Shown here in pieces: positions 51,921-59,287 of a stretch of DNA of 63,596 nucleotides. The stretch is from Paenibacillus melissococcoides (GTDB lineage: Bacteria; Bacillota; Bacilli; Paenibacillales; Paenibacillaceae). The notes under the pieces were generated by a model. It did not search any database. It had not been told where the DNA came from and saw nothing but the letters and a program-made list of their open reading frames with translations. The stretch spans positions 1-63,596 of the forward strand of contig CALYLO010000010.1 of assembly GCA_944800085.1 (NCBI GenBank). Reading direction: 5' to 3'. Positions within the stretch are counted from its first letter, which is position 1. The number at the start of each line of letters is the position of its first letter. The position numbers were made by a program, and so were the translations under genes.

Positions 51921-51950
51921 ATTATAAAAGGCCCTAGAATTTCTAGGGCC
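51921..51950. terminator. left part of bidirectional terminator
   Basis: Before the IS inserted, the sequence would read as a near-43-nt perfect palindrome, ATTATAAAA-GGCCCTAGAA-t-TTCTAGGGCC-TTTTATAAT, between the antitoxin gene and the convergent HTH gene. The 21-bp core (51930-51950) is now present on both sides of the IS (also 53511-53531). Confidence 0.85.
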
Positions 51951-52063
51951 TCAGGCTGTCGAGAAAGTCTCGACAGCTATTTTTATATTCATTTATTTCA
52001 ACACGACACCGCGTTAATGTTGTATAATTATAGTAATACATGAGATCGGGAAGGTGTTCAAGA

Positions 52064-52636
52064 ATGCTGCGTTCAAATCGGGATAAACAACAGGCTTATG
52101 AATTTGTATCGATTGAAGAACTTGTTCCTCAAGATCATCTGCTACGCAAAGTAGATAAATATATCGATTTCTCATTCATTGATAAAAAGGTACGTCCTCT
52201 TTATTGTGCAGACAATGGACGACCTGCTATTGACCCTGTTGTGCTGTTTAAAATGATCTTTCTTGGTTATTTTTATGGCATTCGTTCGGAACGTCAGCTT
52301 GAACGTGAAATTCAGACTAATTTGGCCTACCGTTGGTTTTTAGGCCTTGGTCTAACGGATAAAGTACCAGACCATTCCACCATCAGTTGGAATCGTCGCA
52401 CCCGTTTTAAAGACACAGATATTTTTCAAGATGTCTTTGATGAGATTGTGCTTCAAGCCATTCAGCACCGTATGGTTGGCGGCCGCGTACTAGTCTCAGA
52501 TTCCACGCATGTAAAGGCCAATGCTAATAAACATAAGTTTACGAAAGAGCAGGTTTTACAAAATACCCGTGACTATGTGGACGAACTAAACGCAGCAGTG
52601 GAGCAAGACCGAAAAACTCACGGAAAAAAGTACTAA
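52064..52636 (+). CDS. IS1182 transposase, N-terminal frame
   Basis: The first 190 residues of a DDE transposase: the N-terminal domain (LVPQDHLLRKVDKYIDFSFI, IDPVVLFKMIFLGYFYGIRS) and the first catalytic segment (RVLVSDSTHVKANAN). ATG 52064 has GGAAGGTG 7 nt upstream. It stops just after A-AAA-AAG (52624-52630), where a -1 shift would continue into the next frame. Confidence 0.88.
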   Translation: MLRSNRDKQQAYEFVSIEELVPQDHLLRKVDKYIDFSFIDKKVRPLYCADNGRPAIDPVVLFKMIFLGYFYGIRSERQLEREIQTNLAYRWFLGLGLTDKVPDHSTISWNRRTRFKDTDIFQDVFDEIVLQAIQHRMVGGRVLVSDSTHVKANANKHKFTKEQVLQNTRDYVDELNAAVEQDRKTHGKKY

Positions 52637-52650
52637 AACCTAGAGAGGAC

Positions 52651-53424
52651 GTGGTAGAGGAAAAGGAAATTAAGATAAGCAAGACCGATCCAGAAAGCGG
52701 TTATATGATCCGAGACGGTAAGCCGGAGGGATTCTTTTATTTAGACCACCGCACAGTAGATCTGAAATACAACATGATTACGGATGTTCATGTCACGGCT
52801 GGGAATGTACATGACTCGATTCCCTACTTATCTCGATTAGATCGTCAGCAAAAACGATTTGGCTTTGAAGTGGAAGCAGTTGCACTTGATTCTGGGTATT
52901 TAACTTCACCGATCTGCAAAGGGCTGCAAGAGCGTGGGATTTTTGCAGTTATTGCTCACCGAAGATTTCATCCGACGCAAGGATTATTTCCAAAATGGAA
53001 ATTCACTTATGACGCTGAACAAAATCGTTACATTTGTCCTGCAAAACACGAGCTTATTTACCGAACCACAAATCGCGAAGGATATCGGCAGTATGCATCT
53101 GATCCAAAGCATTGCAAAAACTGCCCGATGTTGAGCGAATGTACCCGATCTCGCAACCACCGGAAAGTAGTGACCCGACATGTCTGGGAAGACAGTAAAG
53201 AAAGGGTACGAGCAAACCGGCTAAGTAGATCCGGCAAATATTTATACCGAAAACGGAAAGAAACGATAGAGCGAAGCTTCGCGGATGCCAAAGAGCTCCA
53301 TGGGTTTCGCTATTGCCGTTTGCGCGGATTGCAGAATGTCAGGGAACAAGCTCTGATGACAGCGGCTGTACAGAACATGAAGAAGATGGCGATCCACCTG
53401 GATCGCATAGAAAGACGAGGATAA
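52651..53424 (+). CDS. IS1182 transposase, C-terminal frame
   Basis: The remaining 257 residues of the transposase in the -1 frame: GYMIRDGKPEGFFYLDHRTV, AVALDSGYLTSPICKGL (second catalytic Asp) and RKRKETIERSFADAKELHGF (catalytic Glu region), with a Cys-rich insert (CKNCPMLSECTRS). The GTG at 52651 has no clear ribosome site; the frame is open back to the slippery site, so it is probably produced by frameshift fusion or is a broken gene. Confidence 0.85.
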   Translation: MVEEKEIKISKTDPESGYMIRDGKPEGFFYLDHRTVDLKYNMITDVHVTAGNVHDSIPYLSRLDRQQKRFGFEVEAVALDSGYLTSPICKGLQERGIFAVIAHRRFHPTQGLFPKWKFTYDAEQNRYICPAKHELIYRTTNREGYRQYASDPKHCKNCPMLSECTRSRNHRKVVTRHVWEDSKERVRANRLSRSGKYLYRKRKETIERSFADAKELHGFRYCRLRGLQNVREQALMTAAVQNMKKMAIHLDRIERRG

Positions 53425-53546
53425 CCACCAGGGGTTCTCTTTTCATCCCTAGATTGCAAGACAAAAGAAACCCTGTGCCTTTAAAAAGACAGGGTTTCTC
53501 AACAATCTGAGGCCCTAGAATTTCTAGGGCCTTTTATAATGCTCAA

Positions 53547-53774
53547 TCATGTTTCATCTATTTCTGGTATGATGCGATCTATATGCTCGATAACTTCAAA
53601 AGGCTGTACTTTAAAATGCGTACAGATTCTATCTAGTATCTCCATTGAGACATACTCATTTTTCCCCATCTTGGCGAGGACTGATCTTGCTATTTTTAAT
53701 TCTGTATGCAGGTACTCCTTTTTTAACTCCTTATCTACTAATAGCCTCCAAAGTGGCTTAAAAGAAATGGCCAT
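53547..53774 (-). CDS. YozG-like XRE regulator
   Basis: A 75-residue HTH protein (LWRLLVDKELKKEYLHTELK, IARSVLAKMGKNEYVSMEIL, ICTHFKVQPFEVIEHIDR). ATG 53774 with TAGGG 7 nt upstream is preferred to 53780. It is divergent from 53935; the operator motif ATATACGTGAATGCGAATA occurs in that divergent region and at two more promoters downstream, so this is the best candidate regulator. Confidence 0.82.
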   Translation of the reverse strand: MAISFKPLWRLLVDKELKKEYLHTELKIARSVLAKMGKNEYVSMEILDRICTHFKVQPFEVIEHIDRIIPEIDET

Positions 53775-53844
53775 GATCATACCCTACTCTCTAACTTTTT
53801 GTATTTATTATAAGAGAAAACATTCGCAAAAGCAAAGAATTTGA

Positions 53845-53902
53845 TTGACAGACGAAGTCAGAAACATTACTATATATACGTAAACGCGAATATAATATTC
53901 GC
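53845..53902 (+). promoter_or_regulatory. promoter with ATATACG-type operator
   Basis: TTGACA (53845-53850), 17 nt, TACTAT (53868-53873). An operator ATATACGTAAACGCGAATAT (53874-53893) follows at once and overlaps a perfect palindrome GCGAATAT-A-ATATTCGC (53886-53902). It drives the gene at 53935. Confidence 0.75.
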
Positions 53903-53934
53903 ATATAGAAGTATTAAAGAGGGGGATCATATAT

Positions 53935-55047
53935 ATGAAAGTACGTAAGGACGCATATCAACAAGAGTATCAGTTAATTGGTGAGGAAACGTTCCAGGAT
54001 TGGAAAGGTAAGTGGAAAATAAGCCATGTGTCCCGTAAGTCTCAAGACAGATATTCAATCAGTATTTTTTTCTGGCCAAACCCTGAATCAGGCTTGAAGG
54101 AAACCTGGTTTCGAGGGGGAAGTACCTTTTCCAAAGTTGATACGGACATAAATGAGTTTAAGAAATATGTTAAAAATAATACTGGATACACACCTACAAA
54201 AGATGTACTTATCCAATTATATGAGCACTTTGATAAACTACGAAATGCTTATTTGGAGGAAGATTGTTTCCATGCTTTAGCCGATAAATCGAAGGCAACA
54301 TTGGCGCTTTCAACATACTTCCAAATAGCACTACAGCGTTACTCTAAAAACGAGATTTTACCAAAGATGTACAGTTCTCAGCGTCAGAATAACTTTGAAA
54401 AATACTTAACAAATGAGGAACGTAAAGGAGTTATTGAAGCTATCAAAACTCTTAACGGTCATGCATACTGTGAACCAGATGATACCGGTTATTGGGGAAA
54501 AGGCCACACTCGAGAATTCCGGCGGAAATTGGATGATGAAATTGATATGCGCGAAGCTAAACGTAAATCAGAAGAGTATAAAGCAAAGAAAAGAAAACAT
54601 ATGTCAATGCTCGATACAGATATTGATTTCCGGCGGCTTGTTGCACATGCAATGGAAGCTGCCAAAGATAAGAGATGCCGGGATGAGGTGGAACTGGTAC
54701 ATCGCTTATATGGATATACGAAGGATTTGGATGCATATCGCAAGGTATACCACAAATTGAGTCAGATGATGAAGAAGTATGGATTAGAGCCCTTTAATAC
54801 CAGTTATTTGATTGAACTAGGGAATGAATACATAACCAAAGGGGGAATGTTACCTGTAGTTGTCGCTGAATACGAACGTAACGATAAAGAGCTGTACTTT
54901 AATGATTACGTAAATTATGGCTCTTTACGTCGGCGTGTATCACGCGTTGGGCGAAAATATGTATACGTCGACGGTGGATATCGTTGGGAAATTGCAAATG
55001 TTAAAATTGATGATTTCCATAAACAAAGTAACAAGGTTGCTCTATAG
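53935..55047 (+). CDS. hypothetical protein, 370 residues
   Basis: A basic, mainly helical protein without a recognised domain. It has a central run of charged helices (LDDEIDMREAKRKSEEYKAK) that may be a coiled coil and a C-terminal beta-rich segment (LRRRVSRVGRKYVYVDGGYR). GAGGGGG precedes the ATG. It is the first of three units sharing the ATATACG-type operator and is followed by a terminator. Confidence 0.75.
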   Translation: MKVRKDAYQQEYQLIGEETFQDWKGKWKISHVSRKSQDRYSISIFFWPNPESGLKETWFRGGSTFSKVDTDINEFKKYVKNNTGYTPTKDVLIQLYEHFDKLRNAYLEEDCFHALADKSKATLALSTYFQIALQRYSKNEILPKMYSSQRQNNFEKYLTNEERKGVIEAIKTLNGHAYCEPDDTGYWGKGHTREFRRKLDDEIDMREAKRKSEEYKAKKRKHMSMLDTDIDFRRLVAHAMEAAKDKRCRDEVELVHRLYGYTKDLDAYRKVYHKLSQMMKKYGLEPFNTSYLIELGNEYITKGGMLPVVVAEYERNDKELYFNDYVNYGSLRRRVSRVGRKYVYVDGGYRWEIANVKIDDFHKQSNKVAL

Positions 55048-55064
55048 AGAGCGGCCTTTTTTTT
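55035..55064 (+). terminator. terminator after 370-residue protein gene
   Basis: GG-GCTCT and AGAGC-GGCC pair around ATAG, with a TT/GG mismatch, followed by TTTTTTTT. It overlaps the last codons of the gene. Confidence 0.7.
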
Positions 55065-55071
55065 GAACAAA

Positions 55072-55146
55072 ATATACGTGAATACGAATAAAAAATATTC
55101 AAAATACTATAAAATATTTGACTTCGCGTATATATTAACGTAGAAT
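55072..55146 (+). promoter_or_regulatory. promoter with upstream ATATACG-type operator
   Basis: The operator ATATACGTGAATACGAATAA (55072-55091) lies upstream of TTGACT (55118-55123), 17 nt, TAGAAT (55141-55146). It drives the ACP-like gene. Because -10 ends at 55146, the ATG at 55153 is too close to be the start. Confidence 0.72.
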
Positions 55147-55188
55147 GAATCTATGAGAGAAAATCTGTTGTTATGGAGAGTGATTTCA

Positions 55189-55509
55189 TTGCCACGTATT
55201 CAAGAAATTATTGCGAAAAATTCGAATTCGGGAGTAAGTGCAGAAAATGTGAAATGGGATGATCTGATGTTTACTTATGGATCATCAGATGAGTTGAATC
55301 AAGTCGTTCTCGACATTGAGATTGAGTTTGGTCTCATTTTGCCAAATTGGAATCTTGTTGACGACATAGGGGAGAAAACTGTTGGGGATTTTGTAATTGG
55401 GGTTAAACAGGCAATTGCACAGGCAGAGGGTAAATTACTGTGTCCATGTGATCATGTAAAAGGTGAGTATTGTGAAGAATGCTGGAATCCCAATGACTTA
55501 CATGAATAA
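55189..55509 (+). CDS. acyl-carrier-protein-like protein with Cys tail
   Basis: A 106-residue protein. The central part follows the ACP pattern: WDDLMFTYGSSDELNQVVL, DIEIEFGLILPNWNLVDDI and KTVGDFVIGVKQAI, with a Ser near the phosphopantetheine position but without the usual DSL. The tail LCPCDHVKGEYCEECWNP adds four Cys, possibly zinc-binding. TTG 55189 with GGAGAG 8 nt upstream is chosen because earlier ATGs lie at the promoter. Activity as a carrier is uncertain. Confidence 0.55.
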   Translation: MPRIQEIIAKNSNSGVSAENVKWDDLMFTYGSSDELNQVVLDIEIEFGLILPNWNLVDDIGEKTVGDFVIGVKQAIAQAEGKLLCPCDHVKGEYCEECWNPNDLHE

Positions 55510-55533
55510 ACGTGGAAATGGAAGGTGATCGTT

Positions 55534-56136
55534 TTGCTGAGATGTAGAATAGTCAAAGAAACAATCTATGTGCTTGAGGTTATGATAAGGGGATATTATC
55601 TCCCAATTAATAACCTAGATTCTTCTATTTTGTCTATAATCATGGATAAGATGAAGGCAGTGCAGCCAGAGGATATCCCGTATCGCCATCATAACCAAGT
55701 ATGGAGCGTGCAATATGCTGGAGAGTTTGATGAGGCAGAGTTAAGTCACCTTTTGCCTGTAAATTGGGAAAGGAAGGCGGTTCGAGATCACTTATTCAAG
55801 ATGGCAGACGACCTGAATTCCTTTATGAAACTGGAGCCATCTCTGATCCTGCAGGCTGCAATTGAACTTAATGAACAATTTATCGAACAGCTTATGCATT
55901 TTTCAGGCTTAATACCTCCTCAGAAAAGTTGGGATCAACTGACGAGAGACGATGTTACAGAAGCATTCAATCATGTTCATCGAAATGTCCAAAATAACGA
56001 AGAAATTGAATTCGGTAAGAGGACTCTCAATCATTTCTTATCTGACCGTAATAATATGACAAATGTCGAAAAGAAGATTATAGAAACATGGTATGAGTCA
56101 ATGTACAATTATCATAAAGCTGTGGCCGGGGAATAG
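55534..56136 (+). CDS. hypothetical protein, 200 residues
   Basis: A mainly helical soluble protein with no recognised domain. TTG 55534 is preferred because GGAAGGTGATC immediately precedes it; GTG 55525 lies inside that ribosome site. It is 24 nt downstream of the ACP-like gene and probably cotranscribed. Confidence 0.65.
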   Translation: MLRCRIVKETIYVLEVMIRGYYLPINNLDSSILSIIMDKMKAVQPEDIPYRHHNQVWSVQYAGEFDEAELSHLLPVNWERKAVRDHLFKMADDLNSFMKLEPSLILQAAIELNEQFIEQLMHFSGLIPPQKSWDQLTRDDVTEAFNHVHRNVQNNEEIEFGKRTLNHFLSDRNNMTNVEKKIIETWYESMYNYHKAVAGE

Positions 56137-56187
56137 CATTCACCCCGGTCTTTGATTTCAAAACCATCGATGAAGCTAGGAGGGTCT

Positions 56188-56265
56188 ATGAAAACTCGCC
56201 TTACTGATCATGGAGTGAGTATTTTCCTTGTAATGGATGAGGTTGTACTGGATAATAACTTATAA
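56188..56265 (+). CDS. 25-residue small ORF
   Basis: A very short frame (MKTRLTDHGVSIFLVMDEV...) with an excellent AGGAGGG 3 nt before the ATG. It may be a microprotein or a translated leader. No function can be assigned. Confidence 0.35.
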   Translation: MKTRLTDHGVSIFLVMDEVVLDNNL

Positions 56266-56312
56266 ATCTGACTTCGTGCTAAACAGAAAATAAATAGTGA
56301 GGTGGTCTAAGA

Positions 56313-56720
56313 ATGTTATTACATGATCAAAAAACAATGACCTTAGATGAATCTATTTCCAGCTTAAATTACCTGTTTAACAAACTGATTGAGAGCGAGC
56401 AGCTGGTATCCCTGGATTTGTATGGTAGTGCTTATATTCCGAAATGTAAGGTGAAATCGGTTCGCTCTCTAACGAACGGATACACTTATGAAGTATTGGC
56501 TGACAATGGTACTCAATTCACGCTGAATCCTGAAAAAATCCGATACATTCGATTCGATGTAATTTCTGATGTGGTTACGTCTTTTGAGATGTTTAAATCC
56601 AGTTTAGCTTCAGCTGAAGTTCAGACAGGAAACTTTGATTTCATGGTACATTTCATGGTTCATGATGAGAACAGAGATAACGGCTTCTTGCTCACCGTCA
56701 AGGTTTTGAAATCATCCTAG
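56313..56720 (+). CDS. hypothetical protein, 135 residues
   Basis: A soluble protein with beta-strand-rich middle (LVSLDLYGSAYIPKCKVKSV, YEVLADNGTQFTLNPEKIRY). GTGAGGTGG precedes the ATG. No family recognised. It lies in the small-gene run controlled from 55118. Confidence 0.65.
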   Translation: MLLHDQKTMTLDESISSLNYLFNKLIESEQLVSLDLYGSAYIPKCKVKSVRSLTNGYTYEVLADNGTQFTLNPEKIRYIRFDVISDVVTSFEMFKSSLASAEVQTGNFDFMVHFMVHDENRDNGFLLTVKVLKSS

Positions 56721-56760
56721 ATCGGTAATCGCCTACGAGAAATTCGTAAAGGAGAGAATG

Positions 56761-56928
56761 ATGGTGAAAAGAATGGCCGATCAAGCATTGGAAGAGTTTA
56801 AGGAAGAAATTTTTGAAGCAGCGCTTAGGATACAAGAATCTAGGTCGCTTGAAGAAGCACTCGAGTACGTGTTTAAACAAGCTCATATACGGGGGCAATG
56901 GGCTGAAAGTAAGGGAATTATAGAGTAG
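56761..56928 (+). CDS. 55-residue helical protein
   Basis: A small, highly charged, helical protein (MADQALEEFKEEIFEAALRI, SLEEALEYVFKQAHIRG). AAAGGAG lies 6 nt before ATG 56761; ATG 56758 is just in front. Codon use resembles its neighbours. Function unknown. Confidence 0.6.
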   Translation: MVKRMADQALEEFKEEIFEAALRIQESRSLEEALEYVFKQAHIRGQWAESKGIIE

Positions 56929-57194
56929 CTGACTACGAATAGATTCGTTTAGTTCATAAGCAGCACGAATAGCCGGAAACCCGTCAGTTTCCAGCTAGTA
57001 TCTACTTCCCTTCGGTTTGGCCAAAGTGATACCGTGGCGCGCGCCATCATTCGTATGCGTATGTAGTTGAGGGTCGGCCGACACTCTTACGCTTAATTTC
57101 AAGTCTCTCCGATTCTCAACTTTTTAAACAGACTCATCATGAAATTTGCAGAAATTCGAAAGATAAATTCCCAGAAGAAAATATCTTTGAGATA
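56929..57194. other. non-coding stretch with palindromes
   Basis: No gene seen. It contains GGAAAC-ccgtca-GTTTCC (56975-56992) and a perfect GC-rich palindrome TGGCGCGCGCCA (57035-57046). Role unknown; a short RNA is possible. Confidence 0.4.
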
Positions 57195-57226
57195 AGAAGC
57201 CAGTTTCCCAATTGGCTTCTTTTTTG
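57195..57226 (+). terminator. rho-independent terminator
   Basis: AGAAGCCA pairs with TGGCTTCT around a 10-nt loop, followed by TTTTTG. It ends the transcript coming from 55118-56928 or from a short RNA just upstream. Confidence 0.8.
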
Positions 57227-57285
57227 TTTTCCTCAAAAGGAATTGATAATTATTCGCGAATTATACATACTCATATAAAAATAAA

Positions 57286-57381
57286 ATATACGCAAATGCA
57301 AATATTTCGATTGACAAGCTACCTTTTCAAATTGTATTATATATCCATAAAGGCGAATTAAATATACGTGAATGCGAATAA
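57286..57381 (+). promoter_or_regulatory. promoter flanked by two ATATACG-type operators
   Basis: Operator ATATACGCAAATGCAAATAT (57286-57305), then TTGACA (57311-57316), 18 nt, TATTAT (57335-57340), then operator ATATACGTGAATGCGAATAA (57362-57381). It drives the membrane peptide and Spo0E-like genes. The arrangement suggests tight repression by the regulator of 53935 and 55189. Confidence 0.78.
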
Positions 57382-57401
57382 GTAAATGGAGGTAGAGTTT
57401 T

Positions 57402-57503
57402 ATGGATATGATGCATTTAGTTAGCCAAGCTGTATTTATTACGGTAACTATTGGAGTAGTTATTGGTCTTTCTTTTATGTGGATCTGGTCTAAAGAAGCA
57501 TAG
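57402..57503 (+). CDS. 33-residue membrane peptide
   Basis: A single membrane helix (AVFITVTIGVVIGLSFMWIW) with a short charged end. GGAGG lies 10 nt before the ATG. It is the first gene after the double-operator promoter, 32 nt before the Spo0E-like gene, so it may act on a membrane partner. Function unknown. Confidence 0.55.
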   Translation: MDMMHLVSQAVFITVTIGVVIGLSFMWIWSKEA

Positions 57504-57535
57504 TTTTAGACTCAACTCTTTCGAAGGAGGAGATT

Positions 57536-57736
57536 GTGATCTGGAGGATAAATAGCGCAAATGAACTGTTACAGAAGATGGAGATAGAAATAGAGAAAAC
57601 AAGATCAGAAATGCATGATCTCTATGATAAATTTTCTCTTATGTCTATTGAGGTGCTTGAGATTTCCCAAAGACTTGACAAACTGCTTAATAAGTATAAC
57701 AAAGAAAAAAGCCGACTGCAGAAGCAATCGACTTAG
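57536..57736 (+). CDS. Spo0E-like aspartyl-phosphate phosphatase
   Basis: A 66-residue protein matching the Spo0E family: a two-helix hairpin IEKTRSEMHDLYDKF and SIEVLEISQRLDKLLNKY, with the family SQxLD motif. Spo0E proteins remove the phosphoryl group from Spo0A and so delay sporulation. GTG 57536 has AAGGAGG 5 nt upstream. Plasmid carriage under a repressed promoter suggests control of host development. Confidence 0.82.
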   Translation: MIWRINSANELLQKMEIEIEKTRSEMHDLYDKFSLMSIEVLEISQRLDKLLNKYNKEKSRLQKQST

Positions 57737-57843
57737 AGCGCGTGCGCGTCACTTTCCCGGTTCCGCGCCAAATCATTATAACACGAAGAGGACGACAACT
57801 AAAATGATACGTAAAACTGAAAAGATGAAATCTATTTTTTAAA

Positions 57844-57878
57844 GAGCCGTGGATTGCGAAACTCCATAGGCTTTTTTT
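57844..57878 (+). terminator. terminator after Spo0E-like gene
   Basis: AGCC-gt-GGA pairs with TCC-at-GGCT, followed by TTTTTTT. Imperfect but convincing. Confidence 0.6.
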
Positions 57879-57989
57879 ATTGATTAAGAGAATTTTTCGT
57901 CCATATCCCCCACACTTAGAGCTTTACTCATCTCCAGACTTGACTTCTCAGAAGCAACCCACCGCTAAACTGGGTTTAACCCAGGCTTC

Positions 57990-58880
57990 AGAGTACACCT
58001 CTGCTCCAGGTAAGCTATTCCGGAAGGACGTCGCTGGCAGCTCTCCATAGAGTGCAGCTGAACGTTGGTAAGTTGAAGCCAGGATGAGCTATCGACTATA
58101 CTTCCTCCCTGTGGCCAAAAACGCCACGCTCCAGGATGTTCAACATGAGGTACCAGGGTGTTTAGTCATTAGCGAGCTCATCGTCCGCGCAGCCGGCAAC
58201 TGTGCCCGATTCATTTGCATGCTTCAGGTAAGCCCATTCCGGAAGGACGTCGCCAGCAGCTCGGCACAGAGCGCAGCTGAACGTTGGTAAGTTGAAGCCA
58301 GGATGAGCTATCGACTATACTTCCTCCCTGTGGCCAAAAACGCCACGCTCCAGGATGTTCAACATGAGGTACCAGGGTGTTTAGTCATTAGCGAGCTCAT
58401 CGTCCGCGCAGCCGGCAACTGTGCCCGATTCATTTGCATGCTTCAGGTAAGCCCATTCCGGAAGGACGTCGCCAGCAGCTCGGCACAGAGCGCAGCTGAA
58501 CGTTGGTAAGTTGAAGCCAGGATGAGCTATCGACTATACTTCCTCCCTGTGGCCAAAAACGCCACGCTCCAGGATGTTCAACATGAGGTACCAGGGTGTT
58601 TAGTCATTAGCGAGCTCATCGTCCGCGCAGCCGGCAACTGTGCCCGTTTCATTGGGCATGCTCTTCAGGTAAGCCTATTCCGGAAGGACGTCGCCGGCAG
58701 CTCATCATAAGTGTGGCTGAACGTTGGCAAGTTGGAGCCAGGATGATTTATCGACTATGCTTGCCTCCTTGTGGCCAATAACGCCACGCTCCAGGCTCTT
58801 CAGCATGAGGTACAAGGGGGTTAGTCATTAACCAGCTCTTCGTTCGCGCAGCCGTCAGCTGTGCCCTTCTATTACCTGCT
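57990..58880. repeat. 219-bp tandem repeats
   Basis: Units at 58069-58287, 58288-58506 and 58507-58727; the first two appear identical and the third has a few changes. A degenerate fourth unit runs to about 58880, and the tail of a fifth lies at 57990-58068. Landmarks: AAGTTGAAGCCAGGATGAG, CTGTGGCCAAAAACGCCAC, CATGAGGTACCAGGGTG, CCGGAAGGACGTCGCC. Each unit contains an open 68-codon frame without a ribosome site, which I do not accept as a gene. More GC-rich than its surroundings. Confidence 0.92.
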
Positions 58881-59212
58881 ATAGGTTAACTTTGCTCCAG
58901 ATGTTCGCCACAAGCTTCTCGGTATCGATAGAAGCTAAAAAACTTCACATCGCAAGTTAACCTTTCTTCTGGAGATTTCTTCAAACCGCGCCGACATCTA
59001 TACCTATCGTCTAGGGCTCATATATACGCTCTTCTTATGACTTGTGGAAGATCAGTGGATCCTCTACTAGTGCTATACGAGGAAGAAGCCATACTCGATG
59101 TGTCATAGGGAGTTATTGTAGTAATCTATTATTTATTATTGCCAAATAACAATAATCCCAGATTAGTCTATAGTTCGGTAATCAATTAATTTATTCGGTT
59201 GCCTCTACAAAG
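58881..59212. other. non-coding stretch before partition locus
   Basis: No gene seen. GGTTAACTT and AAGTTAACC form an inverted repeat in the first 100 bp. A single TAGTCTA motif at 59164-59170 matches the cluster upstream of tubR. Confidence 0.4.
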
Positions 59213-59258
59213 GTGTTGTAACAACACGTAACGACACATAACGGGTCGTTACAATACA
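59213..59258. other. 10-bp iterons downstream of tubY-like gene
   Basis: TAACAACACG, TAACGACACA, TAACGGGTCG and TTACAATACA run in tandem from 59219 at 10-bp spacing, with an overlapping palindrome GTGTTGT-A-ACAACAC (59213-59227). They match the iterons upstream of tubR (60298-60347), so they are probably a second part of the centromere. Confidence 0.65.
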
Positions 59259-59287
59259 TAAAAAAACAGACCAGTTTAATGGTCTGT
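59259..59287 (-). terminator. terminator of tubY-like gene
   Basis: On the minus strand ACAGACCA pairs with TGGTCTGT around TTAAAC, followed by a U-run of seven. The stop codon at 59276-59278 lies in the loop. Confidence 0.88.

Larger units (their letters stand above)
51951..53510 (+). mobile_element. IS1182-family insertion sequence
   Basis: A 1560-bp element. The left end begins TCAGGCTGTCGAGAAA and the inverted right end reads TCAGATTGTTGAGAAA, 13 of 16 positions alike. It is flanked by direct 21-bp copies (51930-51950, 53511-53531) of the core of a terminator palindrome. The transposase frame is split by a possible -1 frameshift. Insertion into a stem-loop fits my recollection that IS1182 relatives favour palindromic targets. 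Confidence 0.9.

Noticed and set aside
56698..56898. 66-codon minus-strand ORF
   Set aside because: It is the shadow of the 55-residue plus-strand gene at 56761, which has a good ribosome site.
58084..58710. Three identical 62-68 codon ORFs in the 219-bp repeats
   Set aside because: No ribosome site before the ATG, one per repeat unit, and no protein-like conservation pattern; treated as repeat DNA.
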